The notes under the pieces were generated by a model. That model did no database searches. It saw only the letters and a list, made by a program, of their open reading frames with translations, and was not told where the DNA came from. Positions 47,184 to 59,089 of a DNA stretch of 64,000 nt are shown here, piece by piece. Where the stretch lies: positions 261,522,736-261,586,735 of the forward strand of contig NC_061508.1 in assembly GCF_022539505.1 (NCBI RefSeq). Reading direction: 5' to 3'. How positions within the stretch are numbered: position 1 is the first letter of the stretch; each line of letters begins with the position of its first letter. Origin of the DNA: Lolium rigidum. Lineage: Eukaryota; Streptophyta; Magnoliopsida; Poales; Poaceae. Made by a program: the position numbers and the translations under genes.

Positions 47184-48504
47184 AACCATGACAGGCGTGC
47201 AGTATAATTCGTGGACCAAATCCACTGAATCCTACCGATAAATCGAGAAGCTACAGCAAGTCAGCAACATACACGTTCCGTATGCTGCATACGAACTACT
47301 GTACTTCACGTGGCGCAACTCCAACGAAGACCAGGTACAACGCAAGTAAGAGTAGACATGTTGAATCTTAATTCAGTCTCGTAATGTATATTTTCTGAAC
47401 TTCGCCTCGTAATACAAATTTTAATAGGGAAATAAGTTATCCCACTGTATATGAAAGCTAAACCCCTTTGCTGGTTCCTCACCGAGATGGGGCACAAGTT
47501 CGATAAAAACTTCAACTTTAGCAGTAGTTTATCGTGTTAATTATTTAGCAATAATTGCTAGACAGTAAATAACTACTCACTCCGTTTTATGAAAGTTGTT
47601 TCTAAACACTAAATAATATCTACAAATATCCAAATTTAAATAAATCTCAAACAAATTTAATGAGATAGAGGGAGTATATTTTCCTGAAAGCAATTTTTTC
47701 TGTAGTAGTCTAGAAGATCAGAAAGATACACCCATTTGCTGCAACCACAATAATTTAGGCAATGTTCATGTGCATGAATAGTGCAATGAACGGTGTGCTG
47801 ACAAGCTTTATAATAGTAGTTTTTGCACCTAGTTGTCAGTAGAAAACTTCAACTTTAGTAGTAATTTGATAGGTTAACTACTTATTAGTATTTTTTGTGA
47901 GGCTGTAAATATCTATATTTGCTCGAAAAAAATTTCTCGGTAAAGACCATGAATGTCAACAGTAAATTGCCGACATAAGCTATGAAATATGTCGTTATCA
48001 TCCAACAGCAATTCTTCCAGAGCATAAATTTCTTTAGTGGTCATTTTTTAAAAGTGTTTCTTCAACTACGCCCTAGCGTGGTAATTTATAAACAAATGTT
48101 AAACCTCAATAGCAGTTTTCTATGGTAATTACGTGTTAGAAATTTTTCACCGGTGCATAAATCTTCGGCGATAATTCGAAAACCCAATATTCATCCCTTT
48201 TCACTCAAGGAAAATACTATTATGCCTTTTTATGATATCACTGAAAAAATATATTTACTCCACCTTTCATTGCCTCTTTTACCTAGAGATAATACTATTG
48301 CCGTTTTCTACCGTATCTTTATAAATGTATACTTACTTCACCCACTACCTCTTTCAGCCGGTGTAAATACTGCCTTTTTCTTCTATAGCAACTCTGGAAA
48401 CAAAGTTACTCCATCATCTGCCATCTCCTTTAGTCAAAAATAAATAAATACCGATAGCTTTGAAAAAGCTTGATTCGTCTTACGTCACATCTTTTAATTG
48501 GTGT
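47184..48504. repeat. Duplicated spacer, copy B
   Basis: From AACCATGACAGGCG this block matches 62792-64000 over its whole length, apart from an indel of about 90 bases (about 47260-47345). It holds a Stowaway-like MITE shared by both copies. The copy at 62792 starts right after a Gypsy LTR, and 47184 shows the uninterrupted target site. Confidence 0.85.
47576..47674. mobile_element. Stowaway-like MITE (copy B)
   Basis: A 99-bp element has ends CTCACTCCGTTTTATG and GATAGAGGGAG, flanked by TA on both sides. These are the ends and target site of grass Stowaway (Tc1/mariner) MITEs. The same element at the same place in 63098-63196 shows it predates the duplication. Confidence 0.8.
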
Positions 48505-48899
48505 GTGTTGTCCTCGGTCCGGACCTGTGTAGTGCTACTAGCATATTACCCTCATTTTTTCCAACGACACACGATCATCCGGTGTTTTTGTCCATACTAC
48601 CCTCTTTCTTCATCGTCCCATGAGCAGAGCTTCTCTCTTTTCTGTTTGTTTTCCTTTGACCACCAAAAATACAACTTATAATAGCAAAGGCTAATTTAAG
48701 ATGTTTCAAACAAGTAATTTTACAAGTTATCCTTCATGTCTTTCCCAACTAGAGGAGTTTGGTCCTCCCACTTTTGCCTCCTTTTCTCACAAATTGAGAT
48801 TCTTACTAAGAAAGAATATCTAGCTCATGCTTTTTTTCTGAGAAAATCATTCCACTCTTTTAGCAATAATTATGGATGCTATAAAAAAAATTAAACCAC

Positions 48900-49354
48900 A
48901 AGAAATTAGACCACATATTCAAAATTGAGGGTAGGAAGTTTGAGATTAAATGATACCACGATATCATTTTGAAAGTTTACACTGTTTTGAGGATTGGGGT
49001 CTATGGAAGCTTTTCCAAAACACTATATATAGCAAACAATCTAATAGCTCACTTCAAGAGAAAACAATATCTGATAGCTAACGGCGCGGCAGGCCTCCGT
49101 GACAAACTTTCTTGTATATCTTGAAACATATCCAGTATCCCTGATGGGTGATGGCCTAATCGACGATTGCTTAACTCCTAGCTTGTTTAGCTTTGACCCG
49201 TCTTTGAATCTTGATGTTTCTTCTCTCTTTTTGTTTGACCATTACACTACATTTTGTCCTTTCTTGACTTTGTCAGCTTATTAAGCCTGAGCTATAAAAG
49301 AAGTTTCCCGACCCGAACACCCAAACAGAAACAACGGAGATACGCACTAACAAG
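48900..49354 (+). promoter_or_regulatory. Lectin promoter, copy B
   Basis: It matches the region upstream of the intact lectin gene block by block, including AACACTATA, TAGCTAACGGCGCGGCAGGC and the TATA box TATAAAAG (49293-49300). An extra segment near 49120-49155 is absent from copy A. Confidence 0.75.
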
Positions 49355-49762
49355 ATGGCAAGCTCTCCTAAACATACAGCTCTAGCACTAGTGCTACTCT
49401 GCGCAACCACCATCATGGCGGCAACGGCGGCAGAAGACGTCGAGTCCTACAGCTTCCCCGCCTTCAACGTCAACACGACCGAGAACCTCGTGGTGGCCAC
49501 CAACATGACCGTCGCCACGCCGGCGTCGCTCCTCTTCCAGCCCGAGCGGCCCTTCCCTTTCTCCGGCGTCGGGAGTTGGGGTACCGGCTCGTCTTCCTCT
49601 TTCTCCGGCGCTGGGAGATTGAGGTCGGGGACGGGGAGAGCCCGAGGGGAGCGTGCGGGAGCCGCGGCGACTACCTCCTCCTTCTTCACCAGTGGCGGGT
49701 GCGCGTCCACGAGAGCCGCAGCCGACGACGAGGAGAACTCCGGCACAGGCACTGGTTCATAG
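49355..49762 (+). pseudogene. Truncated lectin gene, 3' replaced by transposon sequence
   Basis: The first about 68 codons (49355-49557) encode the signal peptide and the start of the lectin domain, nearly identical to the intact gene (VESYSFPAFNVNTT, LLFQPERPFP) with three residues missing in the signal-peptide region. At 49558 homology stops abruptly and the frame runs antisense through an unknown LTR element for 67 more codons, rich in G, S, R and A, to a TAG. The remaining two-thirds of the lectin domain and the membrane helix are gone from the window. With promoter and signal peptide kept, a secreted 135-residue chimera is possible but unproven. Confidence 0.8.
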
Positions 49763-50236
49763 CCCGGCGGAGCGAAGTGCTGCATGTCCTCGTCGGATGG
49801 CATCGGGGACGGGAGGCACGGTCCGAAGCCGTGGTGCATGCAATAGTACATCGTCGGAGGCGATGCCGGTGGTGGCGGTGGTGCCAGGAGTTCCTCGTCG
49901 CCAAAGTCGCGCTCGGGGTCGTCCACGAGCCAACCGGCGCTTGGTCCGCCCAGCAGCCACTCCATGGGCGTGACGGCGAACTCCGGCGGCACCGGAATCA
50001 GTTCGTCGGCGTCCGCGCTGATATTTGAGGCTGAGGCCTCGTCTTCATACACTGCGTCCACCACTTCTTCCGTGGCGACCTCCGGCGCTGCGACCTCCGG
50101 CGCGGCGACGATGGCCGGCTCTGCAGCGGCCACCGGGGTTTGTTCCCGGCGCACAATAGCCGTGGTGCTTGGCCCCGGTGCTCCAGGGGAGCGGTGGCAC
50201 TGCAGCGGGCGGTTGTCGTGACGGTTGTGCTGCTGG
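49558..50236 (-). CDS. Pro/Ala/Glu-rich ORF of the unknown LTR element (3' part)
   Basis: A minus-strand frame reads from PQQHNRHDNRPLQCHRSPG through acidic and proline-rich sequence (VVDAVYEDEASAS, TPMEWLLGGPSAGWLVDDPE, PDLNLPAPEKEEDE) and is cut where it meets the lectin gene. Its upstream part lies at 59095-59353 across the Athila-2 insertion and is in the same phase. Composition suggests a real, partly disordered protein. I do not recognise it. Low-complexity GC-rich DNA can also stay open by chance. Confidence 0.4.
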
Positions 50237-50240
50237 GGCG
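50236..50240 (+). repeat. Athila-2 target-site duplication (left), GGGCG
   Basis: GGGCG precedes the element and is repeated at 59090-59094 directly after it. Confidence 0.9.
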
Positions 50241-51838
50241 TGATGCGTGTAGTTGACACGTCCGTTGGGAACCCCAAGAGGAAGGTGTGATGCGCACAGC
50301 GGCAAGTTTCCCTCAGTAAGAAACCAATGTTTAATCGAACCAGTAGGAGTCAAGAAGCACGTTGAAGGTTGATGGCGGCGGGATGTAGTGCGGCGCAACA
50401 CCAGAGATTCCGGCGCCAACGTGGAACCTGCACAACACAACCAAAGTACTTTGCCCCAACGAAACAATGAGGTTGTCAATCTCACCGGCTTGCTGTAACA
50501 AAGGATTAACCGTATTGTGTGGAAGATGATTGTTTGCGGAAAACAGTAAAACAAGTATTGCAGTGAGATTGTATGCGATGTAAAGAATAGGACCGGGGTC
50601 CACGAGTTCACTAGAGGTGTCTCTCCCATAAGATAAACAAGCATGTTGGGTGAATAAATTACAGCTTGGGCAATTGACAAATAGAGAGGGCATGACCATG
50701 CACATACATATTATGATGAGTATAGTGAGATTTAATTGGGCATTACGACAAAGTACATAGACCGCTATCCAGCATGCATCTATGCCTAAAAAGTCCACCT
50801 TCAGGTTATCATCCGAACCCCCTCCAGTATTAAGTTGAAAACAACAGACAATTGCATTAAGTATTGCGCGTAATGTAATCAGTAACTACATCCTCGAACA
50901 TAGCACCAATGTTTTATCCCTAGTGGCAACAGCACATCCATAATCTTAGAGATTTCTGTCACTTCCCCGCATTCACGGAGACATGAACCCACTATCGAGC
51001 ATAAATACTCCCTCTTGGAGTTACAAGCATCTACTTGGCCAGAGCATCTACTAGTAACGGAGAGCATGCAAGATCATAAACAACACATAGATATAAATTG
51101 ATAATCAACATAACATAGTATTCTCTATTCATCGGATCTCAACAAACACAACATATAGAATTACGTGATAGATGATCTTGATCATGTTCGGCAGCTCACA
51201 AGACCCGACAATTAAGCACAATGGGGAGAAGACAACCATCTAGCTACCGCTATGGACCCATAGTCCAGGGATAGACTACTCACTCATCACTCCGGGAGGC
51301 GACCATGGCGGCGTAGAGTCCTCCGGGAGATGATTCCCCTCTCCGGCAGGGTGCCGGAGGCGATCTCCTGAATCCCCCGAGATGGGATTGGCGGCGGCGG
51401 CGTCTCTGGAAGGTTTTCCGTATCGTGGCTCTCGGTACTGGGGGTTTCGCGACGGAGGCTATTTATAGGCGGAAGGGCAGGTAAAGAGGCGGCACGAGGG
51501 GCCCACACCATAGGCCGGCGCGGCCAGGGCTTGGGCCGCGCCGCCCTAGGGTGTGGCCACCTCGTGGCCCCACTTCGTCTCCTCTTCGGTCTTCTGGAAG
51601 CTTCGTGGCAAAATAGGACCCTGGGCGTTGATTTCGTCCAATTCCGAGAATATTTCGTTACTAGGATTTCGAAACCAAAAACAGCGGAAAACAAAGAACT
51701 CGAGCACTTCGGCATCTTGTTAATAGGTTAGTTCCGTAAAATGCACGAATATGACATAAAGTGTGCATAAAACATGTAGATATCATCAATAATGTGGCAT
51801 GGAACACAAGAAATTATCGATACGTCGGAGACGTATCA
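50241..51838 (-). repeat. Athila-2 3' LTR (element orientation)
   Basis: 1,598 bp, bounded by GGGCG on the left and the GCATCCCCAAGCTTAG tract on the right. It is closely similar to 57492-59089 and to the Athila-1 LTRs. Confidence 0.9.
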
Positions 51839-51940
51839 GCATCCCCAAGCTTAGTTCTGCTCGTCCCGAGCAGGTAAAACGATAACAAAGATAATTTCTG
51901 GAGTGACATGCCATCATAACCTTGATCATACTATTTGTAA

Positions 51941-53829
51941 GGAATGAAGCTCGGTGATCAGGGGGATACGTGAGCACCCTCTGGCTACTCGACACGTGTC
52001 TAACGGCATCCAGTATTCCGTTAACACTCTTCAAAACGTCTTTCACCTTTTCTGCTTCAGAATGCATGTGACCGATTCCTGGGAGAGAGAATAGAAAAAT
52101 AGGCAGTATTCAACATCTTGTTGTTTTGTCTGTTATCGTTAGAACTTTTTTGGCAGAGTTCTCTCTCTCCAACAGAGGTGGGGTGCGGTGCAGTCGCCGG
52201 ACGTCCGCCGTGGCCTCGGCGAAGAAGACGGTGGGTTGATTGGGCGTGATTCCGGCGTCAGGCAACCACCACCAACGAGGCCAGGTCCTGAGGCGGCGGG
52301 GCCATGGGGGCGGCGTTGCTCGAGCGCGAGGACGACTTGCTGCGGCACCTCGCATTGCCGCCTTCCGTGCAGATCATCCCGCGGCCACGCTGTGCCTCGC
52401 GTCGGCGTTAGGCAACCACCGCCAACGAGTCCGAGTCCCAAGGCGGCGGGGCCATGTTGCTCGAACGCGGGGACGACTTGATGCAGCTCACGCCGCCGTC
52501 TTCCGTCGCAGCTCGTGCCTCACGTTGTTGGGGGGCGTCTACTGCCGAGCACGAACAGCCATGAGCGGAACGACGAGTAGCGCGTGGCCGGCCATGTCCG
52601 CGTCATGACGTTTTCTTCTGCCCTCGAACGCGGGCCCTGCCGCATCATGCCCAGGCGACGGCAAGCCGACGAGGTGCTTCTGGGAGAGCTAGCCCTGCCC
52701 ACCCCTGGCTCCAGCACCTGTTCAGAAAGAGAAAAGAATCACAGAGAAGGGTAAATAGAAACCAAATAATTTTGCTCATGTAGTGCTCGTATCTCTCCAA
52801 AGTCCAAACACAACACAATTGAGCTGGAACGGATCGGAATCGAGGCCGGCTCGATCTGGCTGCAGTGAATAAGCTACTCCAGTAGTACTAGTTTGCAGTC
52901 CAGAGCAAAAGTGAGATGGAGACAGAAAGACGACCGGGGAGATCGTGCACGCCGGATTTCCCGGAGCCTTTGCTGGAGCCGCCGGGGCTACCGCAGGTAG
53001 ATCGATGGCCCAAATCGGGGGCTCAAGGGCGCGGCCATGGAAACCCAAAATCCTTCTACTATGCACTTGAGAATTTCAGGTCGTGGCTCCCTAAAAAATT
53101 CAGATTGTGGTTTGTCAATCAGCCGACCTGACTGCGCTTGCTCGCGTACGGGATGGGCGGAGGCAAGGCTGGGCTATCGCTCGATGCGAACCGGAGGTAG
53201 GGGAAGGGGATGGATCGAAGGCCGGGATGGGAGAGGAGACCGCTGCATCTTTTTTCTTGAGATTGAGAGCGCACAACCCAGCGCCCGATACATCCCGCCC
53301 CGCCGCCTCCAAGTGCTCAACGCTACAGCGTCGACGGCCAAGTCGTCCTCCAAGCGGGCGTCTTCCTGGGCGGATGTAATCGGAGGGGCGGGGCACGCAG
53401 GAGGCCGGCGGGATCACTGCTCCACCCGCCCCCGTCCACTGCTTGGTCGACGGAGCTGCAGCGCCCATGCCGTCTGGTCGCCCCCTCGCTCGCGCTCGAT
53501 GCAGGCTTGGTGCCCTTTGAGCGGTGGTGCGGGCACTGGGATGGCCGGAGCAGGGGCAGCTCGCGACCTCGCATCTGGGCAGGAGGAGCAGGGCGGCGCG
53601 CGGGCCTCTCATCGGTGAGGGAGGAGCAGGGTGGGCGCGGCGGCGAGCAGGGGACGTGCGGTGGTCAAAGCAGAGCACGAAAAGGAGATGCGCTCGTTTC
53701 TACCAAACAACAGCTGAAAAAGGCATTAACGCCGTATCGTGGCCGTGAGCCAGAAATTGAATCTTAAAGTTGATCTAACGGTGGCTAAGGGGTGCTCACG
53801 TATCCCCATGTTCACCAAATCCACTCTCC
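51941..53829. mobile_element. Mutator-type (Pack-MULE-like) element inside Athila-2
   Basis: A 1,889-bp GC-rich element is flanked by the 9-bp duplication TATTTGTAA (51932-51940, 53830-53838). Its ends are inverted repeats of about 40 bp: GGTGATCAGGGGGATACGTG at the left and, inverted, GGTGAACATGGGGATACGTG at the right. The matching point of Athila-1 (about 15340) is uninterrupted, so the insertion is real. No transposase is present. The interior is 1.6 kb of GC-rich sequence with several overlapping open stretches and two similar 80-bp blocks (about 52250 and 52400). This fits captured gene fragments, but I could not identify a donor gene. Confidence 0.75.
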
Positions 53830-53838
53830 TATTTGTAA

Positions 53839-56323
53839 ATATATGTAATGAATGCAGCGATCAAAACAATGGTAATGACATGAGTAAACAAGTGAATCAT
53901 AAAGCAAAGACTTTTCATGAATAGTACTTCAAGACAAGCATCAATAAGTCTTGCATAAGAGTTAACTCATAAGGCAATAATTCATAGTAAAAGCATTGAA
54001 GCAACACAAAGGAAGATTAAGTTTCAGCGGCTGCTTTCAACTTATAACATGTATATCTCATGGATAATCGTCAACATAGAGTAATATAATAAGTGCAATA
54101 TGCAAGTATGTAGGAATCAATGCACAGTTCACACAAGTGTTTGCTTCTTGAGGTGGAGAGAAATAGGTGAACTGACTCAACATAAAAGTAAAAAGAAAGG
54201 TCCTTCAAAAAGGAAAGCATCGATTGCTATATTTGTGCTAGAGCTTTTATTTTGAAAACATGAAACAATTTTGTCAACGGTAGTAATAAAGCATATGAGT
54301 TATGTAAATTATATCTTACAAGTTGCAAGCCTCATGCATAGTATACTAATAGTGCCCGCACCTTGTCCTAATTAGCTTGAACTACCGGATCATCGCAATA
54401 CACATGTTTTAACCAAGTGTCACAATGGGGTACCTCCATGCCGCCTGTACAAAGGTCTAAGGAGAAAGCTCGCATTTTGGATTTATCGCTTTTGATTATT
54501 CTCAACTTAGACATCCATACCGGGACAACATGGACAACAGATAATGGACTCCTCTTTAATGCATAAGCATGTGGCAACAATTATTATTCTCATATGAGAT
54601 TGAGGATATATGTCCAAAACTGAAACTTCCACCATGAATCATGGCTTTAGTTAGCGGCCCAATGTTCTTCTCTAACAATATGTATGCTCCAACCATTAAG
54701 GTGGTAGATCTCTCTTACTTCAGACAAGACGGACATGCATAGCAACTCACATGATATTCAACAAAGAATAGTTGATGGCGTCCCCAAGAACATGGTTATC
54801 GCACAACAAGCAACTTAATAAGAGATAAAGTGCATAAGTACATATTCAATACCACAATAGTTTTTAAGCTATTTGTCCCATGAGCTATATATTGTAAAGG
54901 TGAAGAGTGGAATTTTAAAGGTAGCACTCAAGCAATTTACTTTGGAATGGCGGAGAAATACCATGTAGTAGGTAGGTATGGTGGACACAAATGGCATAGT
55001 GGTTGGCTCAAGGATTTTGGATGCATGAGAAGTATTCCCTCTCGATACAAGGTTTAGGCTAGCAAGGTTATTTGAAACAAACACAAGGATGAAGCGGTGC
55101 AGCAAAACTCACATAAAAGACATATTGTAAACATTATAAGAATCTACACCGTCTTCCTTGTTGTTCAAAACTCAATACTAGATATTATCTAGACTTTAGA
55201 GAGACCAAATATGCAAACCAAATTAGCAAGCTCTAGGTGTTTCTTCATTAATGGGTGCAAAGTATATGATGCAAGAGCTTAAACATGAGCACAACAATTG
55301 CCAAGTATCAAATTATTCAAGACATTTTAGAATTACTACATGTAGCATTTTCCAATTCCAACCATATAACAATTTAACGAAGAAGAAACTTCGCCATGAA
55401 TACTATGAGTAAAGCCTAAGGACATACTTGTCCATATGCTACAATGGAGCGTGTCTCTCTCCCACAAAGTGAATGCTAGGATCCATTTTATTCAAACAAA
55501 ACAAAAACAAAAACAAACCGACGCTCCAAGAAAAGCACATAAGATGTGATGGAATAAAAATATAGTTTCGGGGAGGAACCTCGATAATGTTGTCGATGAA
55601 GAAGGGGATGCCTTGGGCATCCCCAATCTTAGATGCTTGAGTCTTCTTAGAATATGCAGGGGTGAACCACCGGGGCATCCCCAAGCTTAGAGCTTTCACT
55701 CTCCTTGATCATATTGCATCATACTCCTCTCTTGATCCTTGAAAACTTCCTCCACACCAAACTCGAAACAACTTATTAGAGGGTTAGTGGACAATAAAAA
55801 TTAACATGTTCAGAGGTGACACAATCATTCTTAACACTTCTGGACATTGCATAAAGCTACTGGACATTAATGGATCAAAGAAATTCATCCAACATAGCAA
55901 AAGAGGCAATGCGAAATAAAAGGCAGAATCTGTCAAAACAGAACAGTTCGTATTAACGAATTTTATCGAGGCACCAGACTTGCTCAAATGAAAATGCTCA
56001 AATTGAATGAAAGTTGCGTACATATCTGAGTATCACTCACGTAAATTGGCATAATTTTCTGAGTTACCTACAGAGAATTTTGCCCAGATTCGTGACAGCA
56101 AAGAAATCTGTTTCTGCGCAGTAATCCAAATCTAGTATGAACTTTACTATCAAAGACTTTACTTGGCACAACAAAACACAAAACTAAGATAAGGAGAGGT
56201 TGCTACAGTAGTAATCAACTTCCAAGACACAAAATAAAAACAAAGTACTGTAGTAAAAACCATGGGTTGTCTCCCATAAGCGCTTTTCTTTAACGCCTTT
56301 CAGCTAGGCGCAGAAAGTGTGTA
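53839..56323 (-). other. Athila-2 non-coding 3' region
   Basis: About 2.5 kb homologous to 15350-17766 of Athila-1, in the same order and with scattered indels. No open frame of interest is seen. Confidence 0.65.
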
Positions 56324-57198
56324 TCAAGTATTATCGGAGGGTGGTGCATCAACCTTACCTTGGGCTTTACCCTTACCTTTCTTGTTGTTTTTCTTTCTCT
56401 TTGATTTAGGAAATATATGATTCCCCCCGGTATAGAGGTGAATTCCAGTGGTGCCTTCTCCCACATCTATGACTTGCTCCCAATAGTTTGAGCAGGGATC
56501 TTCCGAGTGTGATTTTTCCTGTCCCTACACATTCAATAACAAGATAATCAATGGATATTGTTCTTCCAAGAATGGTTGTATGCACACCTACGGCTATTCC
56601 CTTAGGAATTATAACAGAGTTATCAATGAGAGTTATTTCTTCTCCTCCTTCATCAACTCCCCAAAGTTTCAAAGATTTATAAATGCTCTCAGGTATAAGG
56701 CAAAATTCAGACATAATATCACAGTTGGCACGAAGAGTTTGATCATCGATAACAATTTTAACAGTAGGATCCCATAATGAAGGTTTAGAGTTCACTAAAA
56801 CTTGTTCAATACGATTACGAACATGGTGATAGTTGTCATCCAAGCGAGATGTACTTATCTCGAGATTGTTTACTCTATTATAAATGCTAATAAGGGCTGA
56901 ATCAAAGTTATTAGCTGAATCATGTGATGCAACCAACTTCTTTATGGCATTAAAAGCTTGATCCCCATTGCAATGAAGGAAATCTCCTCCCACTAAAGCA
57001 TCCAAAGCATATCTATAACGAATCATAAGACCAAAATAAAAATTACTAAGGAGCAAACTTAGAGTCATTTGAGGTTCAGTTTTTACGATGAGAAGTAAAA
57101 ATTCTAGACCAAGCATCCTTAAAACTCTCCTCATCCCCTTGTTTAAAAGTGAAGACTAATTCTTCAGGCGAAGAAGTAACAGGTTCAGAGCTAGACAT
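56324..57198 (-). pseudogene. Athila-2 short gag/retropepsin-like frame, broken
   Basis: It begins at ATG 57196-57198 (MSSSEPVTSSPEELVFTFKQ). A frame change near 57080-57130 leads into TLSLLLSNFYFGLMIRYR, a helical stretch and a retropepsin-like domain (ANCDIMSEFCLIPESIYKSL, TILGRTISIDYLVIECVG, ITLGRSLLKLLGA). Another frame change near 56460 precedes a lysine-rich tail that ends at TGA 56324-56326. The catalytic Asp is kept, but the following Gly or Thr is replaced by Met. It replaces the longer gag of Athila-1 at the same position and shares only the last few residues. Confidence 0.7.
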
Positions 57199-57463
57199 GG
57201 TAACAAAAGTAACTAATTTTTTTGTATTTTTAATATAGAGTGCAAGACAGTAAATAAAGCAAACTAGATAAAGTAAATGCAAGTAACTAATTTTTTTGTG
57301 TTTTTGATATTGCAAACAAGATAGCAAATAAAGTAAAACTAGCAACTAATTTTTTTGTATTTTGATTTAGTGCAGCAAACAAAGTAGTAAATAAAACTAA
57401 GCAAGACAAAAACAAAGTAAAGAGGTTGGGAAGTGGAGACTCCCCTTGCAGCGTGTCTTGATC
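57199..57463 (-). repeat. Athila-2 leader with AT-rich tandem repeats
   Basis: Three imperfect copies of a unit containing AACTAATTTTTTTGTATTTT and GCAAATAAAGTAAA (starting near 57209, 57286 and 57342) lie between primer site and coding frame. Athila-1 has two copies (about 19925-20040). No protein is encoded. Confidence 0.7.
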
Positions 57464-57481
57464 TCCCCGACAACGGCGCCA
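57464..57481 (-). other. Athila-2 primer binding site (tRNA-Asp type)
   Basis: The minus strand reads TGGCGCCGTTGTCGGGGA, 10 bases inside the 5' LTR. It has one mismatch to the Athila-1 site. Confidence 0.85.
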
Positions 57482-57491
57482 GAAATTTGCT

Positions 57492-59089
57492 TGATGCGTG
57501 TAGTTGACACGTCCGTTGGGAACCCCAAGAGGAAGGTGTGATGCGCACAGCGGCAAGTTTCCCTCAGTAAGAAACCAAGGTTTAATCGAACCAAGTAGGA
57601 GTCAAGAAGCACGTTGAAGGTTGATGGCGGCGGGATGTAGTGCGGCACAACACCGTAGATTCCGGCGCCAACGTGGAACCTGCACAACACAACCAAAGTA
57701 CTTTGCCCCAACGAAAGCAGTGAGGTTGTCAATCTCACCGGCTTGTCAGTAACAAAGGATTAACCGTATTGTGTAGAAGATGATTGTTTGCGAGAAAACA
57801 AGTAAAACAAGTATTGCAGTAGATTGTATGCGATGTAAAGAATAGGACCGGGGTCCACAGTTCACTAGTGGTGTCTCTCCCATAAGATAAACAGCATGTT
57901 GGGTGAACAAATTACAGTTGGACAATTGACAAATAGAGAGGGCATGACCATGCACATACATATTATGATGAGTATAGTGAGATTTAATTGGGCATTACGA
58001 CAAAGTACATAGACCGCTATCCAAGCATGCATCTATGCCTAAAAAGTCCACCTTCGGGTTATCATCCGAACCCCTCCAAGTATTAAGTTGAAAAGAACAA
58101 ACAATTGCATTAAGTATTGCGCGTAATGTAACTCAGTAACTACATCCTCGAACATAGCACCAATGTTTTATCCCTAGTGGCAACAACACATCCATAATCT
58201 TAGAGATTTCGTCACTTCCCGGATTCACTGGAGACATGAATCCACTATCGAGCATAAATACTCCCTCTTGGAGTTACAAGCATCTACTTGGCCAGAGCAT
58301 CTACTAGTAACGGAGAGCATGCAAGATCATAAACAACACATAGATATAAATTGATAATCAACATAACATAGTATTCTCTATTCATCGGATCCCAACAAAC
58401 ACAACATATAGAATTACGGATAGATGATCTTGATCATGTTCGGCAGCTCACAAGACCCGACAATTAAGCACAATGGGGAGAAGACAACCATCTAGCTACT
58501 GCTATGGACCCATAGTCCAGGGGTAGACTACTCACTCATCACTCCGGAGGCGACCATGGCGGCGTAGAGTCCTCCGGGAGATGATTCCCCTCTCCGGCGA
58601 GGTGCCGGAGGCGATCTCCTGAATCCCCCGAGATGGGATTGGCGGCGGCGGCGTCTCTGGAAGGTTTTCCGTATCGTGGCTCTCGGTACAGGGGGTTTCG
58701 CGACGGAGGCTATTTGTAGGCGGAAGGGCAGGTAAAGAGGCGGCACGAGGGGCCCACACCATAGGCCGGCGCGGCCAGGGCTTGGGCCGCGCTGCCCTAG
58801 GGTGTGGCCACCTCGTGGCCCCACTTCGTCTCCTCTTCGGTCTTCTGGAAGCTTCGTGGCAAAATAGGACCCTGGGCGTTGATTTCGTCCAATTCCGAGA
58901 ATATTTCGTTACTAGGATTTCTGAAACCAAAAACAGCGTAGAAACAAAGAATCGGCACTTCGGCATCTTGTTAATAGGTTAGTTCCAGAAAATGCACGAA
59001 TATGACATAAAGTGTGCATAAAACATGTAGATATCATCAATAATGTGGCATGGAACACAAGAAATTATCGATACGTCGGAGACGTATCA
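57492..59089 (-). repeat. Athila-2 5' LTR (element orientation)
   Basis: 1,598 bp, ending GACGTATCA before the GGGCG duplication. Very similar to 50241-51838. Confidence 0.9.

Larger units (their letters stand above)
50241..59089 (-). mobile_element. Athila-2: complete Athila-lineage element with a different coding module
   Basis: An 8,849-bp minus-strand element has two 1,598-bp LTRs (50241-51838, 57492-59089), a tRNA-Asp primer site, a leader with tandem repeats, a short gag/protease-like frame and a long 3' non-coding region. The non-coding region carries a 1.9-kb Mutator-type insertion. LTRs, leader and 3' region match Athila-1, but most of the coding sequence does not. RT and integrase are absent. 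Equal LTR lengths and clean target duplications suggest a fairly young insertion. Confidence 0.9.
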
